NCBI RefSeq assembly: GCF_003602095.1
Contig: NZ_RAHH01000019.1
Span: forward strand, 50,220 to 114,219
Source of the DNA: Rahnella woolbedingensis
Lineage (GTDB): Bacteria > Pseudomonadota > Gammaproteobacteria > Enterobacterales > Enterobacteriaceae
Direction: 5' to 3'
Length of the DNA: 64,000 nt
The notes below the pieces were generated by a model. It made no database searches. It had not been told where the DNA came from and worked only from the letters and a program-made list of their open reading frames with translations. The position numbers and the translations under genes are program-made. Positions 43,118 to 55,181 of the stretch are shown one piece after another (the stretch's first letter is position 1; the number at the start of each line of letters is the position of its first letter).

Positions 43118-44659
43118 TTACCAGGACTGGGTTGCTTTGAAGGTATCGAGGATATTTTTGAATTTACCCTCGATCTCATCGTTATACGCACCAGTTTGGT
43201 TGATTTGCTGCAGAAGCTCGCCGTGCTCACGGTCGGCGTAAGCCAACAGTGCCGCTTCGAAGCTACCGACTTTAGACAATTCAACGTCTTCCAGATAACC
43301 ACGTTCTGCTGCAAAGATAATCAGAGACTGCGCAACGATTGACATCGGAGCGTATTGTTTCTGCTTCAGCAGTTCGGTCACTTTCTGACCATGGTTCAGC
43401 TGTTTACGCGTTGCTTCGTCCAGATCTGATGCGAACTGCGAGAACGCAGCCAGCTCACGATACTGTGCCAGAGCGGTACGAATACCACCGGACAGTTTCT
43501 TCATGATCTTAGTCTGAGCAGCACCACCAACACGGGATACCGAAATACCCGGGTTAACCGCAGGACGAATACCGGCGTTGAACAGGTTGGATTCCAGGAA
43601 GATCTGACCATCAGTAATCGAGATTACGTTGGTCGGAACGAACGCGGAAACGTCACCCGCTTGCGTTTCGATAATTGGAAGCGCAGTCAGGGAACCGGTT
43701 TTGCCTTTCACTTCACCCTTAGTGAATGCTTCAACATACTCAGCGTTAACACGCGCAGCACGTTCCAACAGACGGGAGTGGAGATAGAAAACGTCGCCTG
43801 GGTAAGCTTCACGACCTGGTGGACGACGAAGCAGCAGGGAAATCTGACGGTAAGCAACAGCCTGTTTAGACAGGTCATCATAAACGATCAGTGCGTCTTC
43901 GCCGCGGTCACGGAAGTATTCACCCATTGCGCAACCGGAGTACGGTGCCAGGTATTGCAGTGCAGCAGATTCTGATGCAGTTGCAACAACAACGATGGTG
44001 TTTGCCAGTGCGCCGTGCTCTTCCAGTTTACGAACCACGTTAGAAATGGTGGACGCTTTCTGGCCGATAGCCACATAGATACATTTGATGCCGGAATCGC
44101 GCTGGTTGATGATCGCATCGATCGCCAGAGCTGTTTTACCGGTTTGACGGTCGCCGATGACCAGTTCACGCTGACCACGACCGATTGGGATCATGGCATC
44201 AACGGACTTATAACCTGTTTGCACAGGTTCATCTACGGACTGACGTTCGATAACGCCAGGTGCGATCGCTTCAACAGCTGAGAAGCCGTCGTGCTCTACC
44301 GGACCTTTACCGTCAATTGGTGCACCCAGGGTGTTAACAACGCGACCTAACAGGCCACGGCCAACTGGAACTTCCAGGATACGACCCGTACATTTTACTT
44401 TCATACCTTCGGCGAGGTCAGCGTAAGGGCCCATTACAACGGCACCTACAGAGTCGCGCTCCAGGTTCAGGGCGATAGCGTAGCGGTTACCCGGCAACGC
44501 AATCATTTCGCCTTGCATGACATCGGCTAAGCCGTGCACGCGGATGATCCCGTCACTGACGGAAACGATAGTACCTTCATTGTGAGCTTCGCTCACCACA
44601 TTGAACTGAGCAATGCGCTGCTTGATCAGTTCGCTGATTTCGGTGGAATTCAGTTGCAT
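43118..44659 (-). CDS. atpA: ATP synthase alpha subunit
   Basis: A 513-residue F1 subunit with non-catalytic nucleotide sites. P-loop GDRQTGKTA (about 169-177), signature [13 protein letters not shown] (about 362-374), N-terminal [16 protein letters not shown]. Length identical to E. coli. Confidence 0.98.
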   Translation of the reverse strand: MQLNSTEISELIKQRIAQFNVVSEAHNEGTIVSVSDGIIRVHGLADVMQGEMIALPGNRYAIALNLERDSVGAVVMGPYADLAEGMKVKCTGRILEVPVGRGLLGRVVNTLGAPIDGKGPVEHDGFSAVEAIAPGVIERQSVDEPVQTGYKSVDAMIPIGRGQRELVIGDRQTGKTALAIDAIINQRDSGIKCIYVAIGQKASTISNVVRKLEEHGALANTIVVVATASESAALQYLAPYSGCAMGEYFRDRGEDALIVYDDLSKQAVAYRQISLLLRRPPGREAYPGDVFYLHSRLLERAARVNAEYVEAFTKGEVKGKTGSLTALPIIETQAGDVSAFVPTNVISITDGQIFLESNLFNAGIRPAVNPGISVSRVGGAAQTKIMKKLSGGIRTALAQYRELAAFSQFASDLDEATRKQLNHGQKVTELLKQKQYAPMSIVAQSLIIFAAERGYLEDVELSKVGSFEAALLAYADREHGELLQQINQTGAYNDEIEGKFKNILDTFKATQSW

Positions 44660-44671
44660 GCTCCAGTCCCC

Positions 44672-45205
44672 TTAAGACTGCAAGACGTCTGCCAGGCGTT
44701 CCAGACGACTGCGAACGCTGCCATCAATCACCATATCACCTGCACGGATTATGACACCGGCAAGAACAGACTTGTCAATTTTGCAATTCAGCTTAACTTT
44801 GCGAGACAGACGTTTTTCCATCGCAGCAGCAATTTTTGCCTGCTGTTCTTCCGAAAGCGGATTTGCTGAGGTCACTTCTACTTCAGCAACAGCCTCCAGA
44901 GAGGCGCGCAGTTCGATGAACTGCTCCAGCACTTGCGGAAGAACGCGTAAACGTCCATTTTCAGCCATTACCTTAATCAGGTTTTGGCCTGCGTCGTCGA
45001 GTTCGTCACCACATACGGCAATAAACGTTTTAGACAAAGCTTCAGGCGCGCTAGCACCGGAAAGCAGTTCTTCAATTTGTTCATTGCGCGTGACTTCAGC
45101 CGTGAACGCTAACATGGACTGCCAGCGGTCTAAGCTTTGGTGCTCAACGGCAAAGTCAAAAGCTGCTTTGGCGTAGGGGCGAGCTACAGTTACAAATTCA
45201 GACAT
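44672..45205 (-). CDS. atpH: ATP synthase delta subunit
   Basis: A 177-residue stator subunit linking the b dimer to F1; start [19 protein letters not shown], and the conserved C-terminal region [20 protein letters not shown] (about 142-161). Between atpF and atpA with 12-14 bp gaps. Confidence 0.97.
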   Translation of the reverse strand: MSEFVTVARPYAKAAFDFAVEHQSLDRWQSMLAFTAEVTRNEQIEELLSGASAPEALSKTFIAVCGDELDDAGQNLIKVMAENGRLRVLPQVLEQFIELRASLEAVAEVEVTSANPLSEEQQAKIAAAMEKRLSRKVKLNCKIDKSVLAGVIIRAGDMVIDGSVRSRLERLADVLQS

Positions 45206-45219
45206 CAGCCCCTCCCTCC

Positions 45220-45690
45220 TTACAGTTCAGCGACCAGTTTATCAACGATGTCGCTGTTAGCAGCTTCATCCACGGAACGTTCGATGATCTTCTCGGCGCC
45301 AGCAATAGCCAAAATCCCGACTTGCTTACGCAACTCTTCACGGGCACGTTGGCGTTCGGCGTCGATCTCTGCCTTAGCTTGCGTCACGATCTTGTTACGT
45401 TCCTGCTCGGCTTCAGCTTTTGCTTCGTCGACGATTTGGGCTTTACGCTTATTCGCCTGATCGATGATTACCTGAGCTTCAGCTTTGGCTTTCTTCAGTT
45501 GGTCGGTCGCATCGGCTTGCGCTAAGTCCAGCTCTTTCTTGGCGCGTTCAGCAGAAGATAAACCTTCAGAAATTTCTTTCTGACGTTTTTCGATGGCAGC
45601 CATAATTGGCGGCCATACGTACTTCATGCAGAACACGACAAACAGGACGAACGCGATAGCCTGGCCGAGGATTGTTGCGTTAAGATTCAC
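45220..45690 (-). CDS. atpF: ATP synthase b subunit
   Basis: A 156-residue peripheral stalk subunit: one N-terminal transmembrane helix ([20 protein letters not shown]) and a long charged Ala/Lys/Glu coiled coil. Length identical to E. coli. Confidence 0.97.
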   Translation of the reverse strand: MNLNATILGQAIAFVLFVVFCMKYVWPPIMAAIEKRQKEISEGLSSAERAKKELDLAQADATDQLKKAKAEAQVIIDQANKRKAQIVDEAKAEAEQERNKIVTQAKAEIDAERQRAREELRKQVGILAIAGAEKIIERSVDEAANSDIVDKLVAEL

Positions 45691-45708
45691 AGCACAATGC
45701 CTCTTTCA

Positions 45709-46024
<316 letters not shown>

Positions 46025-46044
46025 GCAGTAGTGTTGAAAGAAAA

Positions 46045-46842
<798 letters not shown>

Positions 46843-46849
46843 TTAGTAG

Positions 46850-47248
46850 TTAAGTTCGGTAACTGTTAATGACGGCCGGTGCCACAATCTGTGTCATCAA
46901 CACCGATAAATAGGCCAACCCCAACGGAGTAAATGCCGCCTTAAACAGGCCAAGTGCGATAACCATTAAGATCACGGTAACCAGCACCTTCAGCGCTTCT
47001 CCGATAGCAAAGGACCAGGCAACCCGTCCAGAGACCGTTGTTTGCGCCTGGTGGCGCCATGCAAACAGCATAAACAGTACATTTGGCACCCAGGCAGCCA
47101 AACCACCCATAAGAGCCGATGTGGTCCATTCCAGGCTTTTAAAACCAAATACTGCACTGAGCAGAACAAAGGTCAATAACTGCAGTATCAACAGCTTTCT
47201 GGCAACCTTCACACTATTTGTACTGTGTAAAATACCGGATACAGACAT
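46850..47248 (-). CDS. atpI: ATP synthase assembly/accessory protein AtpI
   Basis: A 132-residue protein with four transmembrane helices (first about 19-35), ending QIVAPAVINSYRT. AtpI is a non-essential factor implicated in c-ring assembly and magnesium handling. First gene of the operon. Confidence 0.93.
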   Translation of the reverse strand: MSVSGILHSTNSVKVARKLLILQLLTFVLLSAVFGFKSLEWTTSALMGGLAAWVPNVLFMLFAWRHQAQTTVSGRVAWSFAIGEALKVLVTVILMVIALGLFKAAFTPLGLAYLSVLMTQIVAPAVINSYRT

Positions 47249-47301
47249 GACGTTTGTTCTCTCCGTATCAAGTACCTAGCTGGAGGTAGACTGAATGCCG
47301 T

Positions 47302-47330
47302 ATATCACTGCCTTTACTGTTTTGAGTCAA
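47302..47330 (-). promoter_or_regulatory. Probable atp operon promoter
   Basis: On the minus strand TTGACT (47330-47325) precedes a GTGATATACGG stretch at about 17-19 bp, aligning with the known E. coli unc promoter, which also has TTGACT and a TATAC-type -10. A second conserved block, CACCGTATAATTTG, lies about 30 bp upstream, as in E. coli. Confidence 0.65.
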
Positions 47331-47895
47331 GCAGCAAAAACCGAGCAAATTATACGGTGCACAGGGACGAATTCAATGGATAAGTAGCGAAAAGGTGAAC
47401 AATTATTTAAATTTTTCCCTTCACGACTATTTTGACAACCAAACTATAGCTGAATTTGCCCTTTTTGGTTTGATACGGTTATTTCATCACCCGATAAAGA
47501 AGCGTGCACTGGATCACATAATTAACTCAGACCACTTTATATACCCTGCACAGTTTCAATGTCTTTAGCTAATCAGGCCTTTCAAAACCTTTATAAATCA
47601 ATTTGTTAATAAAACACCGTTCGTTAAACAAACTTATTTAAAAATAACTACGATTTATTGACACAACAACCCAACAAATAACAACATTTTCATTACAAAT
47701 TGAATATCAGAGGATTGATGACCGTTCAGTTTCAAAAGTGACTATTACAGTCCTGATTAAAAAAAACATCCCTGAAATGCTATCAGTCTGTAAAAAAGTG
47801 GTGATCAAGACTTCTTCACCCCTATATAATTAGCCTGCTCATTTTAACTGTGTTAACACAGGCATTTTTTAAATATTATTTGATAAAACGCAACT
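47331..47895. other. Long AT-rich spacer between atpI and rsmG
   Basis: About 565 bp without a gene. AT-rich, with many short T/A runs and the palindrome CTGTGTTAACACAG (47848-47861) followed by GCATTTTTT. The palindrome may form a terminator next to the rsmG end. The E. coli gap at this place is of similar length. No open frame with a credible start. Confidence 0.6.
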
Positions 47896-48516
47896 TTAGT
47901 TTGAGCGAAGAATGACGAGATGACGTTCACCGTCAAGTTCTGGTACCTGCAGTTTTATGACGGATTCCAGAGTAATACCTTCCGGTAAGACAGCCAGCTC
48001 ATCATCAGGACTGACCCCTTTCAGAGCATAAAAACGCCCCTGCCCTTTTTGCGGCAGATGATGGCACCAGGAAAGCATGTCCTGCAGCGAGGCAAAAGCA
48101 CGGCTGATCACCCCATCAAACGGCGGCTCTGGCTCAAACTCTTCCACACGGCTTTGTACCGGGTCAATATTCTTCAGTCCCAGCTCATGCTGAACCTGAC
48201 GCAGGAAGCGTACGCGCTTACCGAGGCTGTCCAGCAATGTGAAGTGTGAGTCCGGGCGGACAATGGCGAGAGGAACACCTGGCAAACCGGGACCTGTACC
48301 GACGTCAATGAATCGGCTGCCTTGCAGGTGTTCATTCACAACAATGCTGTCCATGATATGACGAACCAGCATCTGCATCGGGTCACGAACTGACGTCAGG
48401 TTGTAGGCTTTGTTCCACTTATGCAGCAGTTCAACATAGCCAATCAGTTGCTGTTTTTGCTGATCGGGTAACGCTATTCCTGCCGCAGCAAGCAGCGAGT
48501 CCAGTTTCTTTTGCAC
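47896..48516 (-). CDS. rsmG: 16S rRNA m7G527 methyltransferase
   Basis: A 206-residue SAM-dependent methyltransferase that modifies G527 of 16S rRNA; loss gives low-level streptomycin resistance. SAM-binding motif I is [17 protein letters not shown] (about 68-84), and the NLTSVRDP block is near 39-46. Downstream of mnmG in the same direction, with a hairpin between. Confidence 0.97.
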   Translation of the reverse strand: MQKKLDSLLAAAGIALPDQQKQQLIGYVELLHKWNKAYNLTSVRDPMQMLVRHIMDSIVVNEHLQGSRFIDVGTGPGLPGVPLAIVRPDSHFTLLDSLGKRVRFLRQVQHELGLKNIDPVQSRVEEFEPEPPFDGVISRAFASLQDMLSWCHHLPQKGQGRFYALKGVSPDDELAVLPEGITLESVIKLQVPELDGERHLVILRSN

Positions 48517-48603
48517 AGTGAATCCTCAGACAGAGTCGATATTCCGGGAACAGCCCGGTTGAGAAATGATAAAACACTCAGAAAGATGGAAAAAGTAAGA
48601 ACT

Positions 48604-48631
48604 GACCGCCGATTTGATTCAAAGGGCGGTC
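48604..48631 (-). terminator. Possible attenuator between mnmG and rsmG
   Basis: Stem GACCGCC / GGCGGTC on the minus strand followed by AGTTCTTACTTTTTCC. The T tract is displaced, so termination would be partial. Confidence 0.45.
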
Positions 48632-48645
48632 ATAAGAGATGTGAT

Positions 48646-50535
48646 TTATGCGCTGCGGCGCAGTAAGCCTTGTTTTTTAAGCCAGATCAGTAAGATCGAG
48701 ATAGCAGCCGGTGTAATACCCGAGATCCTCGTTGCCTGACCAATCGAGGTCGGCTTGTGATCATTAAGTTTGGCAATCACTTCATTTGAAAGACCATTCA
48801 CCTGGCGGTAATCAAGATCAAGCGGCAGCAGGGTATTTTCGTTACGCTGCTGTTTCTCGATCTCTTCCTGCTGACGGGCAATATAGCCTTCATATTTGAT
48901 CTGAATTTCAACCTGTTCTGCCGCCTGCATATCCGGAACAGAAGGTGCGAACGGGGAAAGGCTTGTGATCAACCCATAGGTCATTTCAGGACGACGCAGT
49001 AACTCTTCCGCACTGGCTTCCTTAGAAAGTGGAGCAGACAGATGCGCGTTAATTTCTTCAACCTGTGCATGGTGCGGGTTCACCCAGATACCACGCAGGC
49101 GCTGACGTTCCTGCTCGATCATTTCCAGTTTTTCATTGAAGCGCGCCCAGCGTGCATCATCAACCAGACCCAACTCGCGACCCTTTTCTGTCAGGCGTAA
49201 ATCGGCATTGTCTTCGCGCAGCATCAGACGGTACTCGGCACGGGAAGTAAACATGCGGTACGGTTCTTTAGTGCCCAGGGTACACAGGTCATCAACCAGT
49301 ACACCGAGATACGCCTGGTCACGGCGCGGTGCCCAGCCTTCCAGCTCGGTAGCACAACGGGCAGCGTTCATACCGGCCAGTAAGCCCTGCGCTGCAGCTT
49401 CTTCGTAACCGGTGGTGCCGTTGATCTGTCCTGCAAAGAACAGGCCGGCGATAAATTTGCTTTCCAGCGTGGGTTTCAAGTCACGCGGATCGAAGAAATC
49501 GTATTCAATCGCATAACCCGGACGAACGATGACGGCATTTTCCATCCCCTGCATAGACCGGACGATCTGCATCTGCACATCGAATGGCAGGCTGGTGGAA
49601 ATTCCGTTTGGATAAACTTCATTGCTGGTCAGGCCTTCCGGTTCAAGGAAGATCTGATGAGAATTGCGATCGGCAAAACGCATGACCTTATCTTCGATCG
49701 ACGGGCAGTAACGCGGGCCGATCCCTTCGATGATCCCGGCATACATCGGGCTGCGATCCAGGTTATTGCGGATCACGTCATGGGTTTTTTCGTTGGTATA
49801 GGTCATGTAACACGGGATCTGGCGCGGATGTTGCGACACGTTGCCCATGAATGAGAATACCGGAGCCGGATTATCTCCGTGTTGTTGTGCCAGCACGCTG
49901 AAATCAATGGTGCGGGCATCGATACGCGGAGGTGTACCGGTTTTAAGACGGTTAACGCGTAAAGGCAATTCACGCAGGCGCTGAGACAAGGAGATCGCAG
50001 GAGGATCCCCTGCACGGCCGCCACTGTAGTTCTCCAGACCGATGTGGATCTTCCCATCCAGGAAGGTACCGACGGTCAGTACTACGGATTTAGCGCGGAA
50101 TTTCAGACCCATTTTGGTCACAGCACCCACGACACGATCGTTTTCGACGATCAGGTCTTCAACAGGTTGCTGGAAGAGAGTCAGGTTTGGCTGGTTCTCC
50201 AGTGCAGTACGTACTGCCTGACGATACAGAACGCGGTCAGCCTGGGCTCGTGTTGCCCTGACAGCGGGGCCTTTACTCGCGTTTAGTATCCTAAACTGAA
50301 TGCCCGCATGATCGATAGCCGTAGCCATCAGTCCGCCCAGTGCGTCCACTTCTTTTACCAGATGTCCTTTCCCGATCCCGCCAATTGCCGGGTTACACGA
50401 CATCTGTCCCAGCGTGTCGATATTGTGGGTTAATAATAAGGTCTGACGTCCCATACGGGCAGAAGCCATGGCGGCTTCAGTACCTGCATGACCACCACCT
50501 ATGATGATGACGTCAAATTGATCCGGATAAAACAT
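48646..50535 (-). CDS. mnmG: tRNA uridine 5-carboxymethylaminomethyl modification enzyme MnmG (GidA)
   Basis: A 629-residue FAD-binding protein, partner of MnmE (MnmE2G2 complex) in U34 modification. N-terminal dinucleotide fold [15 protein letters not shown] (about 10-24), conserved [15 protein letters not shown] and the C-terminal helical domain near 550-629. Transcription runs away from oriC, just to its left, as in E. coli. Confidence 0.98.
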   Translation of the reverse strand: MFYPDQFDVIIIGGGHAGTEAAMASARMGRQTLLLTHNIDTLGQMSCNPAIGGIGKGHLVKEVDALGGLMATAIDHAGIQFRILNASKGPAVRATRAQADRVLYRQAVRTALENQPNLTLFQQPVEDLIVENDRVVGAVTKMGLKFRAKSVVLTVGTFLDGKIHIGLENYSGGRAGDPPAISLSQRLRELPLRVNRLKTGTPPRIDARTIDFSVLAQQHGDNPAPVFSFMGNVSQHPRQIPCYMTYTNEKTHDVIRNNLDRSPMYAGIIEGIGPRYCPSIEDKVMRFADRNSHQIFLEPEGLTSNEVYPNGISTSLPFDVQMQIVRSMQGMENAVIVRPGYAIEYDFFDPRDLKPTLESKFIAGLFFAGQINGTTGYEEAAAQGLLAGMNAARCATELEGWAPRRDQAYLGVLVDDLCTLGTKEPYRMFTSRAEYRLMLREDNADLRLTEKGRELGLVDDARWARFNEKLEMIEQERQRLRGIWVNPHHAQVEEINAHLSAPLSKEASAEELLRRPEMTYGLITSLSPFAPSVPDMQAAEQVEIQIKYEGYIARQQEEIEKQQRNENTLLPLDLDYRQVNGLSNEVIAKLNDHKPTSIGQATRISGITPAAISILLIWLKKQGLLRRSA

Positions 50536-50627
50536 GCGACTGCACCTCAGCGTTCAAGCGAACTTTCTTTGTATGGCGTTGGGAGGAGGGATTCTACTCA
50601 AGTTTTGAGCTTCCACAAGTCCCCGGG

Positions 50628-50892
50628 GATCTTCACTAATTAAAAGAAGATCTTTTTTATTTAAAGATCTCTTATTAATACTTCTATTAAGATCGCGATC
50701 CTCTGTGCATAAGTCTTTTTTGTTTATGAAGATCAGTATGCTAAGAAGGATCGAATGCTGTGAATGATCGGTGATCCTGGACAGTATAAGCTGGGATCAG
50801 AATTGAGAGTTATGCACAGCATGAAAAGCGTACAGGAGTTGTTAGAGGGATAACTACGGGTTTTACCCTGCTTTTAAGCATAGTTATCCACA
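50628..50892. other. Chromosomal replication origin oriC
   Basis: Lies between mnmG and mioC like E. coli oriC. AT-rich unwinding region: GATCTTTTTTATT (50649-50661), GATCTCTTATTAA (50666-50678), and a third 13-mer-like TACTTCTATTAAG (50679-50691). DnaA sites: R1 TTATGCACA (minus strand, 50704-50712), R2 TTATGCACA (50810-50818), R3-like GAGGGATAA (50845-50853), R4 perfect TTATCCACA (50884-50892). A block GTGAATGATCGGTGATCC matches E. coli. Ten GATC sites fall between 50628 and 50800. Confidence 0.95.
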
Positions 50893-50914
50893 TCTGAATG
50901 CCTGAAATTTACAC

Positions 50915-51358
50915 TTATTTGATCAAATTAATCCAGTTGATCACCCAAACCTCAGCCGGATCCTCAGGGATTTCGTGTTGAGTCACGTCGATCTCAAGAC
51001 GATCACCGATCCGTTTTGCCCCTAATGACGTCAGTTTTTGATCCAGAGAACTGATCGCGCCACAGAAGGTGTCATATTCACTGCTGCCCAGACCTAATGC
51101 ACCAAAGCGCACTTTTGACAGATCAGGCTGCCCGTCTTCCAGCTGCTCCATAAAAGGTTGCAGGTTATCAGGCAACTCGCCAGCACCGTGTGTCGAGCAC
51201 ACAACCAGCCAGATCCCTTCCTGCGGAACTTCATATAGCTCCGGGCCATGGAACGTCTGGGTTGTAAAACCGGCTTCTTCCAGTTTCTCAGCCACGTGTT
51301 CTGCTACATATTCGGCACTGCCAAGCGTACTGCCACTGATCAGGGTAATGTCAGGCAT
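50915..51358 (-). CDS. mioC: Flavodoxin-like protein MioC
   Basis: A 147-residue FMN-binding flavodoxin, implicated in biotin synthase activity and known for its transcription into oriC. The FMN-phosphate loop is ISGSTLGSAEYVA (residues 7-19), and VCSTHGAGELPDN is near 53-65. Transcribed leftwards into the origin; a DnaA box lies upstream. Confidence 0.95.
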   Translation of the reverse strand: MPDITLISGSTLGSAEYVAEHVAEKLEEAGFTTQTFHGPELYEVPQEGIWLVVCSTHGAGELPDNLQPFMEQLEDGQPDLSKVRFGALGLGSSEYDTFCGAISSLDQKLTSLGAKRIGDRLEIDVTQHEIPEDPAEVWVINWINLIK

Positions 51359-51416
51359 GATGCTCTCACCCGGGAAAAGGAGGCTATTGTACGCTGTGAA
51401 TGAGCTGGGATCTACC

Positions 51417-51425
51417 TGTGGATAA
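51417..51425 (-). promoter_or_regulatory. DnaA box upstream of mioC
   Basis: TGTGGATAA on the plus strand, a perfect box on the other, in the 88-bp gap between asnC and mioC. In E. coli DnaA represses mioC at a box in the same place. Confidence 0.75.
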
Positions 51426-51446
51426 TAGGGGTATAGAAATCAGTAC

Positions 51447-51908
51447 TCAGGGCTGGATGGTGCGTGTGATGGGGTTCTGCAGGGAGATCAGGGTCTCGGT
51501 TGACTGGATCTCATCAATTGTCTGGATCTTGTTGATAAGTACGTGCTGAAGGGAATCAATCGAGCGGCACATGATCTTAATGAAAATACTGTAATGCCCG
51601 GTGGTGTAATAGGCTTCGACCACTTCTTCTATACTCTCGAGCTTTTTCAAAGCCGAAGGATAATCCTTGGCGCTTTTTAAAATGATGCCGATAAAGCAGC
51701 ACACGTCATAGCCCAGCTGCTTGGGATTAACGGTGATGTGCGCGCCGGTAATGATGCCGGCCTGCTTCATTTTCTCGACGCGGACGTGGATGGTTCCCGG
51801 GCTGACCGTGAATACTTTTGCCAGTTCTGCATAAGGGGTACGGGCGTTATCCATCAACGCATTCAGGATCCCGCGATCCAGCTCATCGAGCGGATAGATT
51901 TCAGTCAT
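51447..51908 (-). CDS. asnC: Lrp/AsnC-family regulator AsnC
   Basis: A 153-residue regulator: N-terminal HTH (LDRGILNALMDNARTPYAEL; VSPGTIHVRVEKMKQAG, about 9-52) and the C-terminal RAM ligand domain (AYYTTGHYSIFIKIM, about 99-113). In E. coli it activates the divergent asparagine synthetase asnA; here asnA is absent and asnC starts 20 bp after the viaA stop in the same direction. Confidence 0.96.
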   Translation of the reverse strand: MTEIYPLDELDRGILNALMDNARTPYAELAKVFTVSPGTIHVRVEKMKQAGIITGAHITVNPKQLGYDVCCFIGIILKSAKDYPSALKKLESIEEVVEAYYTTGHYSIFIKIMCRSIDSLQHVLINKIQTIDEIQSTETLISLQNPITRTIQP

Positions 51909-51928
51909 GGTTATCTTTCTCTGTAGGC

Positions 51929-53398
51929 TTAATTTCGCTGCCAGCGACGTTGTACGCGGCTTTTAACACCGGTATCAAAGCGCCAGATATGATCGAAGAT
52001 GCGCAGAATTCCTGGCTTGCCGTAATGTGACATTGCCAGAGCATGAAAGCGATGCTGCTTTTCTTTTTGCAGCGCTCTGACTTTTCTTTGCACCTCATCA
52101 GGCAGACGCTGGGCGATAAAATCGGAAATGACGACGGCATCGGCATCGTGCCATTGTGGCGAAGCCAGTTTATCCAGAGTGGCATTCAGGCAGGCTGCCA
52201 GATCGGTTCCGCCGCGAAAATGCTGGCCCAGAAAACGCAATGCCTGATCCAGGCCGCCGTTGGACGTCAGTTCATAATGGATCACTTCGCTGGCAAACAG
52301 CATGATGTAACAGCGTCGGTTATCCGCCAGGGCGATTTTCAGCAATGCCAGGCAGAACGCTTTGGCGCATTGCTCGTTAAAGCCGCCCATAGAACCCGAG
52401 GTGTCGACGCAGACCACAAAAGGCCCGCGCGGTTGCGGTTCCTGCTGCTGATAGACTACCGGGCGTTTGACCACTTTCTCGCGCCAGACATCGCCTTGCA
52501 GGCGATAGGTCATCAGACGCTTTTCCAGCAGGCGTCGGTAAAATTCGTATTCGAGTTCGGGCAGCCCCAGCATCACCAGCTCAGTCGGCATCAGACGCAA
52601 AATATCATCGCTCTGATGAATACCGTTCACTTCTTCCGGTACCGTTGCTGGCTCACGCACCATCAGCCGGTGCGTTTCCATTTTCGCATCTTCATGCGGG
52701 CTGGTTTTGACGGTCTGGCTGCGCCCCAGTTGCTCGGCCAGATGCATCAGTTCAGGCTGCTGCTGGAGAAATGCCCCGAAACGCGCCAGCGACTGAATAT
52801 CGCCCCGCATGCGCTTTCCTTTACTCATATCCCATAAACGACCGGCTGCCGTATCGTTCTCTGCTAATAAAGGAGAGAACTCGCTGCTGAGCTCCAGGCG
52901 TTGCAACAATTCTTCCTGCAACTGCTCCTGTTCCTGCTCGAGCAATTGCTGATGAACGTTCACCGTCTGGAAGGTCAGATTCAGGCGCCAGCGTTGCAGG
53001 AACAGGGTCTGAAAGCTGCTGCCTGTATTGGCTGTGCGGGAGGCTTCGTGGTTTTCCTGTAACGTGCGGGCTTCAGTGAGAAAGGGAGAATTCAGCCGCC
53101 CGAGTTCGGCCAGAAGTGACGGCAGTTCAGTCTGGAATGTCACGGCATTCGTCTGCTGGGCATGCTGATAAAGATAGAACTCTTTCGCCAGCTCTTCCGG
53201 CACAGGGGTTTCGTGGATCCTCTGGCGAAAGCGCATCTTCCATTCGGGGAGATCTTGGGTCAGCGCCCGCTTGAGACGCGGGAACTTCTTGAAGAAAACC
53301 GCCATTGCGGGTGCAGCCAGCAGGCCGATGATCGATTCTTCAATCAGTTCAGCCTCGCTGATGGCCAGCAGTAGATCCAGAGATTCCAGGCTGAACAT
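51929..53398 (-). CDS. viaA: VWA-domain protein ViaA, RavA partner
   Basis: A 489-residue protein whose C-terminal von Willebrand factor A domain carries the [24 protein letters not shown] (about 328-346). The N-terminal region is helical. ViaA binds the MoxR ATPase RavA; the pair has been linked to respiratory complex maturation and aminoglycoside sensitivity. The start at 53398 ([15 protein letters not shown]) matches E. coli; the longer frame up to 53482 overlaps ravA and is rejected. Two bases separate it from the ravA stop. Confidence 0.95.
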   Translation of the reverse strand: MFSLESLDLLLAISEAELIEESIIGLLAAPAMAVFFKKFPRLKRALTQDLPEWKMRFRQRIHETPVPEELAKEFYLYQHAQQTNAVTFQTELPSLLAELGRLNSPFLTEARTLQENHEASRTANTGSSFQTLFLQRWRLNLTFQTVNVHQQLLEQEQEQLQEELLQRLELSSEFSPLLAENDTAAGRLWDMSKGKRMRGDIQSLARFGAFLQQQPELMHLAEQLGRSQTVKTSPHEDAKMETHRLMVREPATVPEEVNGIHQSDDILRLMPTELVMLGLPELEYEFYRRLLEKRLMTYRLQGDVWREKVVKRPVVYQQQEPQPRGPFVVCVDTSGSMGGFNEQCAKAFCLALLKIALADNRRCYIMLFASEVIHYELTSNGGLDQALRFLGQHFRGGTDLAACLNATLDKLASPQWHDADAVVISDFIAQRLPDEVQRKVRALQKEKQHRFHALAMSHYGKPGILRIFDHIWRFDTGVKSRVQRRWQRN

Positions 53399-53400
53399 GA

Positions 53401-54909
53401 TCAGTGACCACTGAACGTCTGTTGTTGAAGGCGCAACTGTTCGGAGACCTGCAACAGACTGGCTTCTATTTTTGCCATCCATGCTGGCGGTACAAACAGA
53501 CAGTTTTGCTGCTGGCCGAATTCATGCCTTTGCTGAGCCAGTTTTGCGCTGAGATCGCTGAGCGTATTTTTCATCTCATCGGGAACGGCGATATGTTCAT
53601 TGCCCGGCAGGGTCAGCGGCGTGTTCTGGCGACTGACGTCCAGCACCAGCAATTGCTGTTTATCGTCGATTTCTAGATCAATGGTTTGGGCAAAGCCTAT
53701 GCCATTCATTTTGGCTTTCAGGACGCCGCCTTTATTGAGCCACTCTTCCAGAACAATACGTTCAAATAAAAGATGTGTGACTTTAATGTCATGCAGATGC
53801 AAAGGCGTTTGCAGCAATAATGTCAGGCTGGAGGTGGTCATGGTATCGGGCAAAGAATATTGCGGTTTGCGGCTGAATATTCCGGCTTTCTTGCCGAGCT
53901 TGACGGACTGACGGGAACTTTGTTGCTGCTGATGTTGCATCCACTGCTGATTCAGTTGCTGGATTTTCATCAGCAAGGTTTGCTGCTGGAAAGCCTGCTC
54001 AGTGATCAGCTGTTCGATTTGTGTTTGCAGCAGGTTATAGGTGTTCAGGTCATGCCATAAACAGTCTTTGAGCAGGACAAGATCCACCGGTGTGATCGCA
54101 TTCCGGCCACTGAAGAAGGCGCAGGCCTGTAACAGGCGCAGGGCCTTTTTCCAGCGACGGTCAGAGACATAAGGCGCGGTATCGAGGGCATCAAGACGCT
54201 GGCGCAACTGGAAAATCAGTTCAAAGCAGCTGTCTGAAAGCGTAACTTTGTCGATTTCGGGCTGCCATTGTTGATACTCTTCATCGCTGATACTCAGGGA
54301 CTCTGCTACCGGATTGCTGCTTTCATTATTACGGCTGGTAAGCAGCGAGCGGAAATTTTGCTTATCCTGTACTTTATCCAGCCACAGACGGATCAGCATA
54401 CGGTCATACAAAGCTTCCAGACCGCCGTCGGCTTCGGGTAATTCGTTGGAAGCACTGACCAGCAGACGCATCGGAATAGGGTCTTCGCGTTCGCCATTAC
54501 GGAAACGACGTTCGTTGATGGCCGTCAGGAGCGTATTCAGGATGGCTGGCCCGGCTTTCCAGATTTCATCAAGGAAAACAATTTCGGCTTCCGGCAGATA
54601 ACCTTCGGTCAGACGCAGATAGCGGCCTTCATCTTTCAGGGCCTGAATCGACAGCGGACCAAAGACTTCTTCCGGTGTGGAAAAGCGCGTCATAAGATAT
54701 TCGAAGGCGCGGGCGTGGCGAAAGGCAAATTTCAGACGGCGGGCAATCAGACTCTTTGCAATACCCGGCGGGCCTAGCAGGAAAACGCTTTCACCGCACA
54801 GGGCGGCCAGCAGGCAAAGTCGTATGGCATCCTGCCGCTCGTACAGGCCATGTTCAAGTGCATTAGCAAGACGGGCGATCCGTTCTGCCAGAAGGGGAGA
54901 TTGCGCCAT
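53401..54909 (-). CDS. ravA: MoxR-family AAA+ ATPase RavA
   Basis: A 502-residue ATPase: Walker [16 protein letters not shown] (about 45-59), Walker B EIVFLDEI (about 104-111), sensor 1 [11 protein letters not shown] (about 146-156), then the triple-helical and LARA-type C-terminal domains with a Gln-rich stretch near 320-345. The start at 54909 ([11 protein letters not shown]) is chosen by comparison with E. coli (498). First gene of the ravA-viaA-asnC run. Confidence 0.96.
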   Translation of the reverse strand: MAQSPLLAERIARLANALEHGLYERQDAIRLCLLAALCGESVFLLGPPGIAKSLIARRLKFAFRHARAFEYLMTRFSTPEEVFGPLSIQALKDEGRYLRLTEGYLPEAEIVFLDEIWKAGPAILNTLLTAINERRFRNGEREDPIPMRLLVSASNELPEADGGLEALYDRMLIRLWLDKVQDKQNFRSLLTSRNNESSNPVAESLSISDEEYQQWQPEIDKVTLSDSCFELIFQLRQRLDALDTAPYVSDRRWKKALRLLQACAFFSGRNAITPVDLVLLKDCLWHDLNTYNLLQTQIEQLITEQAFQQQTLLMKIQQLNQQWMQHQQQQSSRQSVKLGKKAGIFSRKPQYSLPDTMTTSSLTLLLQTPLHLHDIKVTHLLFERIVLEEWLNKGGVLKAKMNGIGFAQTIDLEIDDKQQLLVLDVSRQNTPLTLPGNEHIAVPDEMKNTLSDLSAKLAQQRHEFGQQQNCLFVPPAWMAKIEASLLQVSEQLRLQQQTFSGH

Positions 54910-54992
54910 ACTGTCTCTTCCGGTTTCCATTTAGATGTTGAATAGTGTACTGGGTTCTTATGAGAAGCGACGATTATTTTTATCGTTATAGC

Positions 54993-55020
54993 TTGTTGAT
55001 TACTAAAAATTTTCTATTAT
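54993..55020 (+). promoter_or_regulatory. Possible kup promoter
   Basis: TTGTTG (54993-54998) and TATTAT (55015-55020) 16 bp apart in the 272-bp ravA-kup gap. No other gene or riboswitch-like structure was recognised there. Confidence 0.45.
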
Positions 55021-55181
55021 CAAAAATGTGACCTCGTTCATCAGAACGTCGGTTTAGCCTCACATTTAAGGGTAGGCAATCTGATTTATTCGTGCATACT
55101 GTGCGCCTTTTAGTGGGCATCATAAGACTGAGCGCACGCATCGCTTACAGATGTTCGAGCAAAAAAGAAAAGAAACGAAAT

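Noticed and set aside
53399..53482. Longer N-terminus for ViaA
   Set aside because: It would overlap the ravA coding end by 80 bp and is not conserved; the internal ATG at 53398 matches the family.
54910..55181. A possible c-di-AMP or other riboswitch before kup
   Set aside because: No recognisable conserved aptamer motifs; such control of potassium transporters is mainly known outside Enterobacterales.
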